The position numbers and the translations under genes were made by a program. Shown here piece by piece: positions 1 through 8,422 of a stretch of 64,000 nt of DNA. Within the stretch, counting starts at the first letter, position 1; each line of letters starts with the position of its first letter. Source of the stretch: Kutzneria buriramensis (GTDB taxonomy: Bacteria > Actinomycetota > Actinomycetes > Mycobacteriales > Pseudonocardiaceae); assembly GCF_043575855.1 (NCBI RefSeq), contig NZ_CP144375.1, positions 310,001 through 374,000 of the forward strand, given 5' to 3'. The notes under the pieces are model-generated. The model saw only the letters and a program-made list of their open reading frames with translations, had not been told where the DNA came from and made no database searches.

Positions 1-1
1 C

Positions 2-3000
2 CTGCACACGATCGCGAACCCCTCGTACTGGACGAACACGCCGCTGCACACCGCGTTCCAGCAGGACCAGACCGCGGCCACCGCCAAGGACGACTCCCTC
101 GACAACCGGCACTACACCTGGGACAAGTCGATCCCCGGCAACTTCACCCTGCCGACGATGACCGACACCGGTTTCCGCTGGTCCCCCAACTACTACTCGG
201 ACTTCGGGCTCACCGGCTTCTACGCCAACCGGGAGATGGCCGACGAGTCCAAGCTGTACGTCGACCTCGCGCCGGTCGCGGGCGCCGCGGCCGTGGCGTC
301 GGGCACCCAGGTGGCCAAGGACCAGCACCTGTACAACGGGCAGGACATCTACAACGCGAACCTGAACGTCAACCCCGACGAGTCCGTCGCGTGGGGAGCG
401 GAGGGCCCGCAGGACGTCTGGGGCGACGGCAAGACGATCACCACCGGCAACCAGCACGCCGACGACCTGCGGATCTTCCTGCAGAACGGCGGCTGGCCGC
501 GGACCACGCTCGACCCGAACTCGCTGGAGTTCCGGCTCGAGGTCGAGGCGCTGAAGCTGCGGTTCGCCTCCTGCGACAGCGACAACCCGCTCGACCCCGA
601 CCACGTCCAGGCCGCCATCGTGCGCACCGCCGCCACCGAGTGGCAGGCCGAGCTGGACGCCGCCGCCGGTCAGCGCGCCACCATCGTCGCCGCCGAGAAG
701 CAGTCCTCGGCCGACCTGGCCACCGCGTCCGAGGCCATGATCGAGACGGTCGGCCAGTCCTGGATCGCCGGCCAGCTGGCCGCCTGGCAGTCCTACTGGA
801 CCAGCCACCCCGAGCTCAAGGGCCAGCCGAACTACCCGAAGCCGGCCGATTTCACGTACGCCACCACCGAGATCGGCAACGCGCGCCAGCGGGCGGCCGC
901 GCAGCTGCCCATCGCGAACAACGCGGCCGCCGACGCCAAGACCCAGGCCGACAATGCCACCGCCGCCCAGACCGCGGCGGCCAACATCGCCTCGACCAAC
1001 AAGACGCCGTACGGCCGTAACCTCGCCTACGCCCAGCAGTCCGCGCAGGTGACCAAGGCCTCCGCCGCCGGTGCTCACGCCGCGGCCACGGCGACCGCCA
1101 CCGCCGTGCAGGCCGCCAACGCCGCCGTCAAGGACAGCGCGGCGCTGCAGTCCCTGGCCAAGACCCAGGCGCTGGCCCTGCAGACCGAGTTCAAGCGGGC
1201 CGCCGCTCAGGAGGCCGCCGACCAGGCGCACGCCGCCGCGGCAGCGGCAGCCGCGCAGGCCACCCAGGCCGCGAACGCCGCGGCGACGGCCAAGACCGAC
1301 CGGGCCACCGCCGAGCAGGCCGCCACCGCCGCCCAGAACGCGGCAAACACGGCGGCCCAGCAGCGGGCGATCGCCCAGCAGCAACAGGGCATCGCCGCGG
1401 CCAAGCGCAAGGAGGCGGATGCGCAGCACGCGGCCGCCTCCGCGGCCGAGTCCGACGCGCAGACCAAACAGGACGCCGCCGACAAGGCCGAGACGGCCGC
1501 ACAGGGCGCGTTAGCCACCTCCCAACAAAAGGAATCCGACGCCAAGGCGGCCGAATCCCAAGCCGCAGACGCCCGTACCGCCGCTGCCCAGGCCGCTGAC
1601 CTCAAGGATGCGGATGCCGCCCGGGCCGCAGCGGACGATGCGGTCGCCGCGGCGGCAACCGGCACGTCGGCCGCCGATGCCGCGAACGCTGCGGCTGCGG
1701 CGGCGCACAAGGACGCGGATGCCGCGGCAAGTGCCGCCGCCGGGGCCAAGTCCGATGCCGACAAGGCGACCAACGCGGCGGTCGCCGCCCGTGCCGCCGC
1801 CACACAGGCGACGGCAGCGGCGAGTGCGGCCAGGGACGCCGCCGACAACGCCAAGGCGGCGGCGTCGACGGCGAAATCGCAGGCCGCGGCGGCACATTCG
1901 GCCGCCGCCGACGCGATCGCGGCGGCCACCCAGGCCGGCCAGTTCGCGGACAACGCGAACGCCTCGGCCACCTCGGCGAAGAACGACGCCGCGACGGCGG
2001 GGGCCAACTCCCTGGCGGCGGGGTCGCTGGCCGCCCAGGCCCTGTCGGAAAGCGTCAAGACGGCGGGATTCGCTTACGCCACAGCACAAACCGCAGCCGC
2101 CGCGCGGGACGCGGCCGCCCAGGTCGTGGCCCCGGCCAATGACGCCATCGCGCTGGGCTCCCCGTTCCGCCAGACCGACGACTCGGCCGCGCTGGCCGTA
2201 CTCGTCGGCCAGGCGGCGAAAACCATTGCCCAGCAACAACAAGCCGCGGCACAGGCCCGCGCGGACGACGCCGCGAAGGCGGCGCTGGCCGCGAAGGCCC
2301 TTGCGGACCAGGCGAATGCGGACGCCAAGGCGGCCGCGACAGCCGCCTCCGCTGCCGCTGCGGACGCTTCGGCCGCGGCTGCCTCGGCCGTAGCCGCTCG
2401 TGCGTCAGCAGCGGCCGCCGCAGATGATGCTGCCGCCGCGGCACAGGCCGATGCCAACGCCGCCAACGCCAGCGCCACCGCGGCAGCCGATGCCGCTACG
2501 GCCAATTCCGCCGCCACCACCGCCGATGCCGACGCCTCGGCCGCGCGGGACGCGGCCACCGCCGCCGAACGGGACGCCGCCGCGGCGAAGGCCGCTGCGG
2601 CACAGGCACAACAGGACGCCGACAACGCCAAGGCCGCCGCCACCGCGTCCGACCAGGCGGCAGCGGCAGCCCAGACCGCGGCACAGAACGCCCAGCAAAG
2701 CGCCACCGACGCGCAGAACTCGGCGAGCCAGGCCGAGGAGGCGGCCCGACAGGCGGCCGAGCAGGCCAACCAGGTGTCCACGTGGACCAGCGGCGACCGG
2801 GTCACCACCGTGACCTACACGCCCAGGTCCATCGGCGACCTGACCGCCGATCCGTCGATGATGTCGGGCACCTGTCCCGGCGCGTGCGACGTCCAGGTCA
2901 AGTACCACCTGCACGGCACGCTGCTGGACGGTCTGCAGACCTGCAAGACGACCATCCCGCAGACCCCGGTCTGCACGCTCACCCTCATCGACCAGCGGTC

Positions 3001-4345
3001 CATCAGCTTCGACCTGACCATCACGTACCACATGAAGGTCTGGGACGAGATCAAGAACTCGCTGGTCGCGCTGGCGAAGGGCATGGTGCAGAGCTTCATC
3101 AGCTGCGCCAACGACTTCTCGGCCGCCAACGCCGACTGCTACTGGGCGGCGGGGCAGATCGCCCCGACCGTCATCGGCCAGATCGCCAAGACCGTGTCCG
3201 CGTTCCGGACCGCCATGCTGCTGGCCGAGGCGGCGAAGTCGCTGCCCGAGATCCAGCAGATGATCACCGATTTCGAGGCCGCCGACGGAATCACCGCCGA
3301 CCTGGCGACGTCGGTCGAGTCCGACATCCTCAATTCGCTCGCCGCGCAGGAGGGCGCCGACGTGGCGAGCGCCCTCACCAAGGCCGACATGCTGGACGAA
3401 CTGGCCGACCTGGCGCGGGCCCGGCAATTGAGCCGCCCGTGCAGCTTCTCGCCGGACACCCCGGTGCTGATGGCCGGCGGTGACCACCGGCCCATCGGTT
3501 CGCTGCAGGTCGGCGACGAGGTCGTCGCCACCGATCCGACCACCGGCCGCACCGAGAACCACCAGATCCTGCGTACGCTGGTCAACCGGGACACGGACCT
3601 CGCCGACCTGGCCGTGACGATGCCGGACGGCACCAGTTCCGTGCTGCACACCACCGGCAACCATCCCTTCTGGGACGCCACCACCGGTTCGTGGGTGGCG
3701 GCGGGCCAACTGCCGGTCGGCGACGCCCTGCGCACCGCCGACGGGCAGCGAGCACGGGTCGCCGGCGTGCGCGAATTCGCCGGCTCCCAGGACATGTACA
3801 ACCTCACGGTCGACCAGCTGCACACCTACTACGTGCAGGCCGGCCACGGCGATGTGCTGGTCCACAACACCAGCTGCCCGGTGGATCTGGCCCTGGGCCT
3901 GGACATCGAAGGCGATACCCACAGGTTCGCGTTGGCCCGGAACTTCATGGACTACTGCGGCACGGATTGGACCAGCAAGTGGGAGGGTCTGGTGCGGGCG
4001 GCGATCGAGAACCACACCGGGACCACCATCCACGTCAATCTGAAGGGTTTTGGCTACGAGAGGAACTACCTGAACCAGTTCCCCGAGCTGACCAACGACC
4101 CGCTGAAGCTGTTCTTGTCCGCCGTGAGCAACGGGGCCAAACCCGCCACCGCACGGGGAACCGAGACGGAGATGTTCATGATCGCCCGGGAGGTCGCGTC
4201 CGGATTACGGAGCTGGTCCTCGGTGAATTTCTATGTGGCCGACGGCGACGGCTGGGCGGAGGTTCCGCGGCCGCCGGAGCCTGACTGGAAGAAGTACGCG
4301 CCGGACGCGGTCCGGCGGGGCCCACTCACGCCCGCGGACGACTAG
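2..4345 (+). CDS. Hint-domain polymorphic toxin, 5' end outside the window
   Basis: The frame is open from base 2, so the first ATG at 158 is internal and the N-terminus lies left of the window. From the left: a mixed N-terminal part, a very long alanine-rich heptad-like coiled coil (about 890-2780, Ala with Gln, Asp, Lys), a short beta-rich segment with paired cysteines (2780-3010), a helical part, a Hint self-splicing-type domain (about 3440-3870: CSFSPDTPVLM start, HTTGNHPFW block, DVLVHN end), then about 155 residues of C-terminal domain. This order matches secreted polymorphic toxins of actinomycetes, where Hint releases the toxin tip. The tip (DLALGLDIEGDTHRFAL onward) contains no catalytic motif I recognise. 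No same-strand immunity gene follows; only antisense gene fragments do. The architecture is confident; the toxin activity is inferred. Confidence 0.85.
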   Translation: MHTIANPSYWTNTPLHTAFQQDQTAATAKDDSLDNRHYTWDKSIPGNFTLPTMTDTGFRWSPNYYSDFGLTGFYANREMADESKLYVDLAPVAGAAAVASGTQVAKDQHLYNGQDIYNANLNVNPDESVAWGAEGPQDVWGDGKTITTGNQHADDLRIFLQNGGWPRTTLDPNSLEFRLEVEALKLRFASCDSDNPLDPDHVQAAIVRTAATEWQAELDAAAGQRATIVAAEKQSSADLATASEAMIETVGQSWIAGQLAAWQSYWTSHPELKGQPNYPKPADFTYATTEIGNARQRAAAQLPIANNAAADAKTQADNATAAQTAAANIASTNKTPYGRNLAYAQQSAQVTKASAAGAHAAATATATAVQAANAAVKDSAALQSLAKTQALALQTEFKRAAAQEAADQAHAAAAAAAAQATQAANAAATAKTDRATAEQAATAAQNAANTAAQQRAIAQQQQGIAAAKRKEADAQHAAASAAESDAQTKQDAADKAETAAQGALATSQQKESDAKAAESQAADARTAAAQAADLKDADAARAAADDAVAAAATGTSAADAANAAAAAAHKDADAAASAAAGAKSDADKATNAAVAARAAATQATAAASAARDAADNAKAAASTAKSQAAAAHSAAADAIAAATQAGQFADNANASATSAKNDAATAGANSLAAGSLAAQALSESVKTAGFAYATAQTAAAARDAAAQVVAPANDAIALGSPFRQTDDSAALAVLVGQAAKTIAQQQQAAAQARADDAAKAALAAKALADQANADAKAAATAASAAAADASAAAASAVAARASAAAAADDAAAAAQADANAANASATAAADAATANSAATTADADASAARDAATAAERDAAAAKAAAAQAQQDADNAKAAATASDQAAAAAQTAAQNAQQSATDAQNSASQAEEAARQAAEQANQVSTWTSGDRVTTVTYTPRSIGDLTADPSMMSGTCPGACDVQVKYHLHGTLLDGLQTCKTTIPQTPVCTLTLIDQRSISFDLTITYHMKVWDEIKNSLVALAKGMVQSFISCANDFSAANADCYWAAGQIAPTVIGQIAKTVSAFRTAMLLAEAAKSLPEIQQMITDFEAADGITADLATSVESDILNSLAAQEGADVASALTKADMLDELADLARARQLSRPCSFSPDTPVLMAGGDHRPIGSLQVGDEVVATDPTTGRTENHQILRTLVNRDTDLADLAVTMPDGTSSVLHTTGNHPFWDATTGSWVAAGQLPVGDALRTADGQRARVAGVREFAGSQDMYNLTVDQLHTYYVQAGHGDVLVHNTSCPVDLALGLDIEGDTHRFALARNFMDYCGTDWTSKWEGLVRAAIENHTGTTIHVNLKGFGYERNYLNQFPELTNDPLKLFLSAVSNGAKPATARGTETEMFMIAREVASGLRSWSSVNFYVADGDGWAEVPRPPEPDWKKYAPDAVRRGPLTPADD

Positions 4346-4361
4346 TTCGCCCATAGGAACA

Positions 4362-4393
4362 GGGGAAGCCCCGCGCTCGCGCGGGGCTTCCCC
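4362..4393. terminator. Strong bidirectional hairpin terminator
   Basis: Perfect 14-bp arms (GGGGAAGCCCCGCG and its complement) enclose a CTCG tetraloop. It lies 16 bp after the toxin stop codon and faces the antisense ZIP fragment. There is no U-tract, as usual in high-GC actinomycetes. Confidence 0.85.
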
Positions 4394-4397
4394 GCTG

Positions 4398-4637
4398 TCA
4401 TGCGCCGGCGGCGGTGATGATGGCGTCGGTGGCGAAGCCGAGCAGCAGGCCGACGAACACGCCCCAGGTGGTGATCTCCTTCAGCGCCGCCTTGCGGGCC
4501 ACGGCGAGCAGCTCGATCACGACGTAGAGGATCGACCCGGCGGCCAGGCCGAGGAACGCGATGGACAGGGTGTCGTTGACGAACGCCTGCCCGACGAGCG
4601 TGCCGACAAAAGTAACCCGCGGGCGGGCGAGGGCCAA
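4398..4637 (-). pseudogene. C-terminal fragment of a ZIP-family metal transporter
   Basis: The 79-residue frame matches the end of ZIP (ZupT-like) divalent metal permeases: FVGTLVGQAFVNDTLSIAF, the small-residue helix LAAGSILYVVIELL, then TWGVFVGLLLGFATDAII and the terminal Ala/Gly. Two to three membrane helices remain. Full-length ZIP proteins have eight helices and 230 or more residues, so at least two thirds are missing at the 5' side, where the sequence runs into unrelated DNA. It is a remnant without a plausible start and cannot be functional. Confidence 0.65.
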
Positions 4638-4683
4638 ACACCGATCGGCTCAGGCTCGCGGACCTCCGCTTGAGTCCTGAGTG

Positions 4684-4920
4684 CTACGTGGACAGCGCGG
4701 CCTGCACGGTTGGCACGATCGTGACCAACCCGTCGAGCCCGGTGATCTGGATCGGCCGCAGCACCACGCGCTCGGTGGCCACCACGACCAGCCGGCTGCC
4801 GAACTCCGCGCACTGGTCGTGATGCTCGGCCAGCAGCGACAGGCCCATCGAGGCCAGGAACGTCACGCCGGTCAGGTCCAGCACGACCGGCGGTCGGCCC
4901 AGTCTCACTTCCCGTTGCAC
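4684..4920 (-). pseudogene. Truncated STAS-domain anti-sigma factor antagonist
   Basis: The 78 residues match the core and end of a STAS domain: PPVVLDLTGVTFLASMGLSLL holds the beta-strand and the conserved serine region phosphorylated in SpoIIAA-type antagonists. Then comes a helix (EHHDQCAEFG), a strand (LVVVATERVV) and a C-terminal helix. Family members are about 105-120 residues; the first strands and helix are missing and no ribosome-binding site precedes the frame. It is probably a decayed anti-anti-sigma gene, one of three antisense fragments in a row after the toxin. Confidence 0.6.
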
Positions 4921-5003
4921 AAGTGCAGCTCAGGTGCAGTTCGAAATGAGAAAGTGCAGCGGGGTTTGAGACCCTACAACGGCGCACCGAGCCGATGTCG
5001 ATA

Positions 5004-5338
5004 TCACCGGAAGTCACGTGATGACCCGGGAACTCGGATGTCCAAGTGCCGCAACTGATCCGCGCGCAGACTGATCACCTCGCCCGTGCGCTCCAGTACA
5101 CCACGGATGATCATGGCGTTGCTGGTGCCCGCGATCCGACGGTAGCGCCGCCACACGCCCTCGGTGCACACGACGTTGAGCATCCCGGTCTCGTCTTCCA
5201 GGTTGAGGAACGTGATCCCCCGGCGGTCGCCGGCCGTTGCCGGCGGGTGACCACGCCGCCCACCAGCACGCGCTCACCGTGCCTCGCCGTAGACAAGCCG
5301 GTGATCGGGATGGCTCCGAAGCTGTTCAGGCGGCGACG
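5004..5338 (-). pseudogene. dnaE2: C-terminal fragment of error-prone DNA polymerase DnaE2
   Basis: Read on the minus strand, two frames together give the OB-fold end of DnaE2. The first frame encodes LNSFGAIPITGL, HGERVLVGGVVTRRQRPATAGG. After a one-base frameshift near 5220 the second gives ITFLNLEDETGMLNVVC, WRRYRRIAGTSNAMIIRGVLE, LRADQLRHLDIR and the family-typical terminus SSRDFR followed by TGA at 5004. The remaining 900 or more residues are absent; upstream sequence after about 5338 does not match. DnaE2 works in SOS mutagenesis with ImuA'/ImuB, but this copy is dead. The IS701 element lies about 110 bp upstream but does not itself interrupt the recognisable part. Confidence 0.7.
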
Positions 5339-5444
5339 AACTCGCTAAGAACATCGACGACGGTGTTGACGGCGCACTACGGTGCCAACAGCGAATCTGA
5401 CGCGGCGGCGAGTGTTCGTCAGCCTTCAAAAATGCTTGGCCTTC

Positions 5445-5464
5445 CTAGTAGTGCTTCGTTAAGT
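5445..5464 (+). repeat. Left target duplication and inverted repeat of the IS701 element
   Basis: CTAG (5445-5448) is the target duplication; TAGTGCTTCGTTAAGT (5449-5464) is the left inverted repeat. The right end matches it with one mismatch. Confidence 0.9.
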
Positions 5465-6874
5465 CGGGTGAACTTGCTTATGTTGACAGCGGTTCGTGCC
5501 GTTGATCACGTTGTGAAGCTGGATCAGGTGGAACGCCTGCGTGAAGAGCTGGAGTCGTTCGCCGGGCAGATGCTCGCCTCGGTGCGGCGTAAGGACCAGC
5601 GACGGTGGGGCGCGTGCTACCTACGAGGATTGATGGTGGACGGCAAACGCAAGTCGATCCAGCCGATGGCCGCCCGCCTGCCCGACGGCAACGAGCAAGC
5701 CCTGCAACAGTTCGTGTCCGCCTCACCCTGGGATCCAGCGCCGGTCCGCGCCCGGCTGGCCCGACGTATGGCCAGCGAGCTGACCCCGGAAGCGGTGATC
5801 TTCGACGACACCGGGTACCTGAAATCGGGTAGCTCCTCGCCGTGCGTGGCCCGCCAGTACACCGGCACCGCCGGGAAGATCACCAACTGTCAGATCGGGG
5901 TCAGCGCGCATCTGGCCACCGAGACCGCGTCCTGCCCGGTGAACTGGCGGTTGTTCGTGCCCGAGCAGTGGGACCCGGGCTCGCCGCGGGCCGGCGCGGA
6001 CGTGGCTGAACGCCGGGCCCGCTGCGGCATCCCCGACGAGGTCGGGCACACCGAGAAGTGGCGGCTGGCGTTGGCCATGCTCGACGAGCTGCACGGCTGG
6101 GGCGTGCGAGCCCCGCTGACCGTGGCCGACGCCGGCTACGGCGAGATCGGCGAGTTCCGACAAGGCCTGGAGGACCGCGGCCTGGACTACGCCGTGCAGG
6201 TGGCCGCCAGCGTGACCGCCTATCCCGAGACCGCCGCACGCACAACGCCGCCCTGCTCCGGACGCGGTCCACGACCGACACCGCGTTACGAGCTCGCCGC
6301 GTCCTCGGTCAAAGACCTCGCACGCGCCGCTGGGACCCGCGCTGCCCGCCGCATCACCTGGCGTGAGGGTTCTCGTTGGCGTGCCGGGGCGCCGGCGAGG
6401 ATGAGCTCCCGGTTCGTGTTTCTACGGGTGCGACCGGCCAGTCAGGCGCACCATCGCGCTCATCGCGGCCAGGACCTGCCGGTGCGCTGGTTGATCGCCG
6501 AATGGCCGACGGGGGCCAGCGAGCCGAGCAAGTACTGGATCTCCAACCTGCCCTCCCGCACCACTCGGGCCGAACTGGTCCGGGTGGCCAAGCTGCGGTG
6601 GCGCATCGAGCACGACTACCGCGAACTCAAAGACGGCCTTGGCCTGGATCACTACGAAGGCCGGACCTGGAACGGCTGGCACCACCACGTCACCCTCGTC
6701 TCGGTCGCCCACGCTTTCCTGACTCTGCAACGCCTGGACCCAAAAGCCCTCATGCCGGCCTGACGCTCTACGGAGTCCTCCGAGCGCTACAGGAACTGCT
6801 GGCTTGTTGGACCGGCACATGCATCACCTGCCAGCGACCACTGCCGAACCAAAGATCAACTTAACGAAGTACTA
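5449..6874 (+). mobile_element. Complete IS701-family insertion sequence
   Basis: The element is 1426 bp and bounded by 16-bp imperfect inverted repeats (TAGTGCTTCGTTAAGT at the left, TAGTACTTCGTTAAGT as the complement of the right end). Both sides carry CTAG as a 4-bp direct duplication, which fits the YTAR-type 4-bp target preference known for IS701. One intact transposase gene fills it. Ends, duplication and reading frame are all preserved, so it may still be mobile or inserted recently. Confidence 0.9.
5480..6763 (+). CDS. IS701-family DDE transposase
   Basis: A 427-residue RNase H-fold (DDE) transposase that cuts and pastes the surrounding element. Visible landmarks are the first Asp in AVIFDDTGYLKSG, the second in LTVADAGYGE, and the Glu in YRELKDGLGLDHYEGRTWNGW, the family signature near the end. 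The open frame extends to 5237, but that would start outside the left inverted repeat, so the ATG at 5480 is the earliest that belongs to the element. Later starts are possible. Length is normal for the family (about 420 residues) and no frameshift is seen. Confidence 0.9.
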   Translation: MLTAVRAVDHVVKLDQVERLREELESFAGQMLASVRRKDQRRWGACYLRGLMVDGKRKSIQPMAARLPDGNEQALQQFVSASPWDPAPVRARLARRMASELTPEAVIFDDTGYLKSGSSSPCVARQYTGTAGKITNCQIGVSAHLATETASCPVNWRLFVPEQWDPGSPRAGADVAERRARCGIPDEVGHTEKWRLALAMLDELHGWGVRAPLTVADAGYGEIGEFRQGLEDRGLDYAVQVAASVTAYPETAARTTPPCSGRGPRPTPRYELAASSVKDLARAAGTRAARRITWREGSRWRAGAPARMSSRFVFLRVRPASQAHHRAHRGQDLPVRWLIAEWPTGASEPSKYWISNLPSRTTRAELVRVAKLRWRIEHDYRELKDGLGLDHYEGRTWNGWHHHVTLVSVAHAFLTLQRLDPKALMPA

Positions 6875-6878
6875 CTAG
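6859..6878 (+). repeat. Right inverted repeat and target duplication of the IS701 element
   Basis: ACTTAACGAAGTACTA (6859-6874) is the right end; CTAG (6875-6878) is the second copy of the target duplication. Confidence 0.9.
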
Positions 6879-7000
6879 GCGGTGAGCGCGGGCGTTCGCG
6901 GCAGCGACGCCCGCCACCCTCTTTGCGAAGGCGTCGACTGACCTGCGGTAATACGCCAGCGGTGCTGTCGGCCAGCGCGAACGCCGTTAGAACAGTTGGA

Positions 7001-7636
7001 TTAGCTGTCGGTGCATGAGGGCCAGTGGTCTGCTGCCCACTCTGGCCAGTCCGGCCATCCTGCCGGAGGGGCGGGGATCTCCCCGCCGTTGAGTTCGGCG
7101 GCGTCAGGCACCTGGAATTGCTCCCGCCACGCGTCCACGTCGGCCTCGCTCATCGGGAACGTCTGGTGCGGTGTCGTTTCCTGGCGGTGGGCGATGCGGG
7201 CGAGCTGGACGTTCTTGTCCACGGGCAGGTAGACCACGTGGCATGCGGCCCCGGCCGAGCGGGCCAGCCAGCGCAGTGCCGACCGTTCATCGCGACCCCA
7301 GAGTCCGTAGTCGAGCACGACGTTGATCCCCAGTCGCAGCGCCTGAAGGGCGACTGAGATGAGCCGCCCTTCGAGCACCCACCGCTCACCACCTGGCCGC
7401 TGGAAGTCACCAATGGCATTGCCGAACAGCGGGATCATCCAGTGATCCGGGGTCAACCGCAGCGCGTGGTGCGCTGCCGCGAGCTCTTTGGCCCGGGTGG
7501 TCTTCCCGGCGGCGGGGAGCCCGACCATGAGAACCAGGGTGGCGATACGCGGGTCCGGCGTGACGACAGGTCCGGCTGGGGACGGGCATGGAAATGGTTC
7601 TTCGCTCTGTGAATCGAAACGCTGCGACTGAGACAT
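7001..7636 (-). CDS. P-loop kinase of the AAA/zeta-like family
   Basis: The protein has 211 residues. A Walker A motif GLPAAGKTT lies at about residue 38 after a hydrophobic strand (IATLVLM). HALRLTPDHW follows as the usual substrate-side segment, then NVVLDYGLWGRDERSALRWLAR, with an Asp after a hydrophobic strand and an arginine-rich lid. This arrangement is typical of small P-loop kinases grouped with zeta toxins and chloramphenicol phosphotransferase; the substrate cannot be told. The ATG at 7636 is chosen because AGGGGAG precedes it by three bases, and it removes an unconserved 30-residue extension. No antitoxin-like partner is adjacent, so a toxin role is not supported. Confidence 0.75.
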   Translation of the reverse strand: MSQSQRFDSQSEEPFPCPSPAGPVVTPDPRIATLVLMVGLPAAGKTTRAKELAAAHHALRLTPDHWMIPLFGNAIGDFQRPGGERWVLEGRLISVALQALRLGINVVLDYGLWGRDERSALRWLARSAGAACHVVYLPVDKNVQLARIAHRQETTPHQTFPMSEADVDAWREQFQVPDAAELNGGEIPAPPAGWPDWPEWAADHWPSCTDS

Positions 7637-8030
7637 GGCTCCCCTGATCAGGCAGGATGACCCGGCAGCACAGGAACACGCGAGTGGCTGCCGGCAGGAC
7701 ACTGATCCGGCGGTACGTGCTGGCACTGCCCCCGGCAGGGGCAGGCGATGAGGCCGCGGTTACGGCAACCTCGGCACCGCCGCTATGCGGCGGTCCGGGT
7801 GGTCATGGCAGCGAAGCAACCCATCGCTCCATCGTAGCCGACAGCTGCACCGAGCTCACCCGGTGACAACAAGCCTGCCTATGTGACAACTAACCCGCCG
7901 CTTTCATGCCGATTCGGCGTCCGGTAATACCGCTGTGTGACCTCACCTTCTCGTTAGCCACCTGTGGCGCCAACTGGTGGAGTAGCAATATTCAAACCCT
8001 GCGGTATTCGCGGTACTCGCCACCATCTCG
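7637..8030. other. Intergenic stretch without a recognisable gene
   Basis: No frame here shows family resemblance or a ribosome-binding site. GTGACAAC occurs twice, 18 bp apart (7863 and 7881), and there is an 11-bp palindrome CGGTAATACCG near 7922. Their meaning is unknown. Confidence 0.5.
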
Positions 8031-8363
8031 TCACCGTCGGCCAGCGGTCTTGTTGAGGAACACCTGAAAGGTCTCGATGGCTGGACCGGGCAGCGGGTCA
8101 CCGTGTTCGAAGCCGACCGCCACGACGTCGGCAGGGATCCGGGTAAGGCTGGTCGCTTGAGCGGTGGGGCCGGCGGCGAACGTGCTGGGCCCTAGCCCGA
8201 GCCGCTTGTGGTGGACGACCGCGTCGCCGATCAGTAGGGCGCGGGTGAGTTCGTGGAGCAGGGCGATGTGGCCGTAGCGGAACTCAGTCCTTGAGGACAC
8301 GTCAGCCGCGGCCGCGACGTCGGCGACGGTTGTCTTGTCTGAGCCGCGCCTGGCGAACGGCAA
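8031..8363 (-). pseudogene. TetR-like N-terminus joined to an unrelated fragment
   Basis: The first 30 residues (TTVADVAAAADVSSRTEFRY) look like the helix-turn-helix of a TetR regulator, in which FRYF normally ends the recognition helix. After it the sequence changes abruptly to a stretch I cannot place (LLIGDAVVHHKRLGLG, VAVGFEHGDPLPGPAIE) and stops at 110 residues, about half a TetR protein. No ribosome-binding site stands out. It is best read as a chimeric remnant from a deletion; a real small protein is less likely. Confidence 0.4.
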
Positions 8364-8422
8364 CCCCGCCCCGCCGGACGCGAACGCGTGCTCATCCTCA
8401 ACGCCACTGCACTACAGGAGCG

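Noticed and set aside
1207..2808. Long alanine- and arginine-rich open frames antisense to the toxin coiled coil (1207-2058, 2074-2808, 2405-4033 minus)
   Set aside because: They arise from the GCC/GCG alanine codons of the toxin read on the other strand. They have no ribosome-binding site, domain or independent composition.
7863..7888. GTGACAAC direct repeat as a possible CRISPR-like or iteron start
   Set aside because: Only two short copies with no regular spacers; no array or replication gene nearby.
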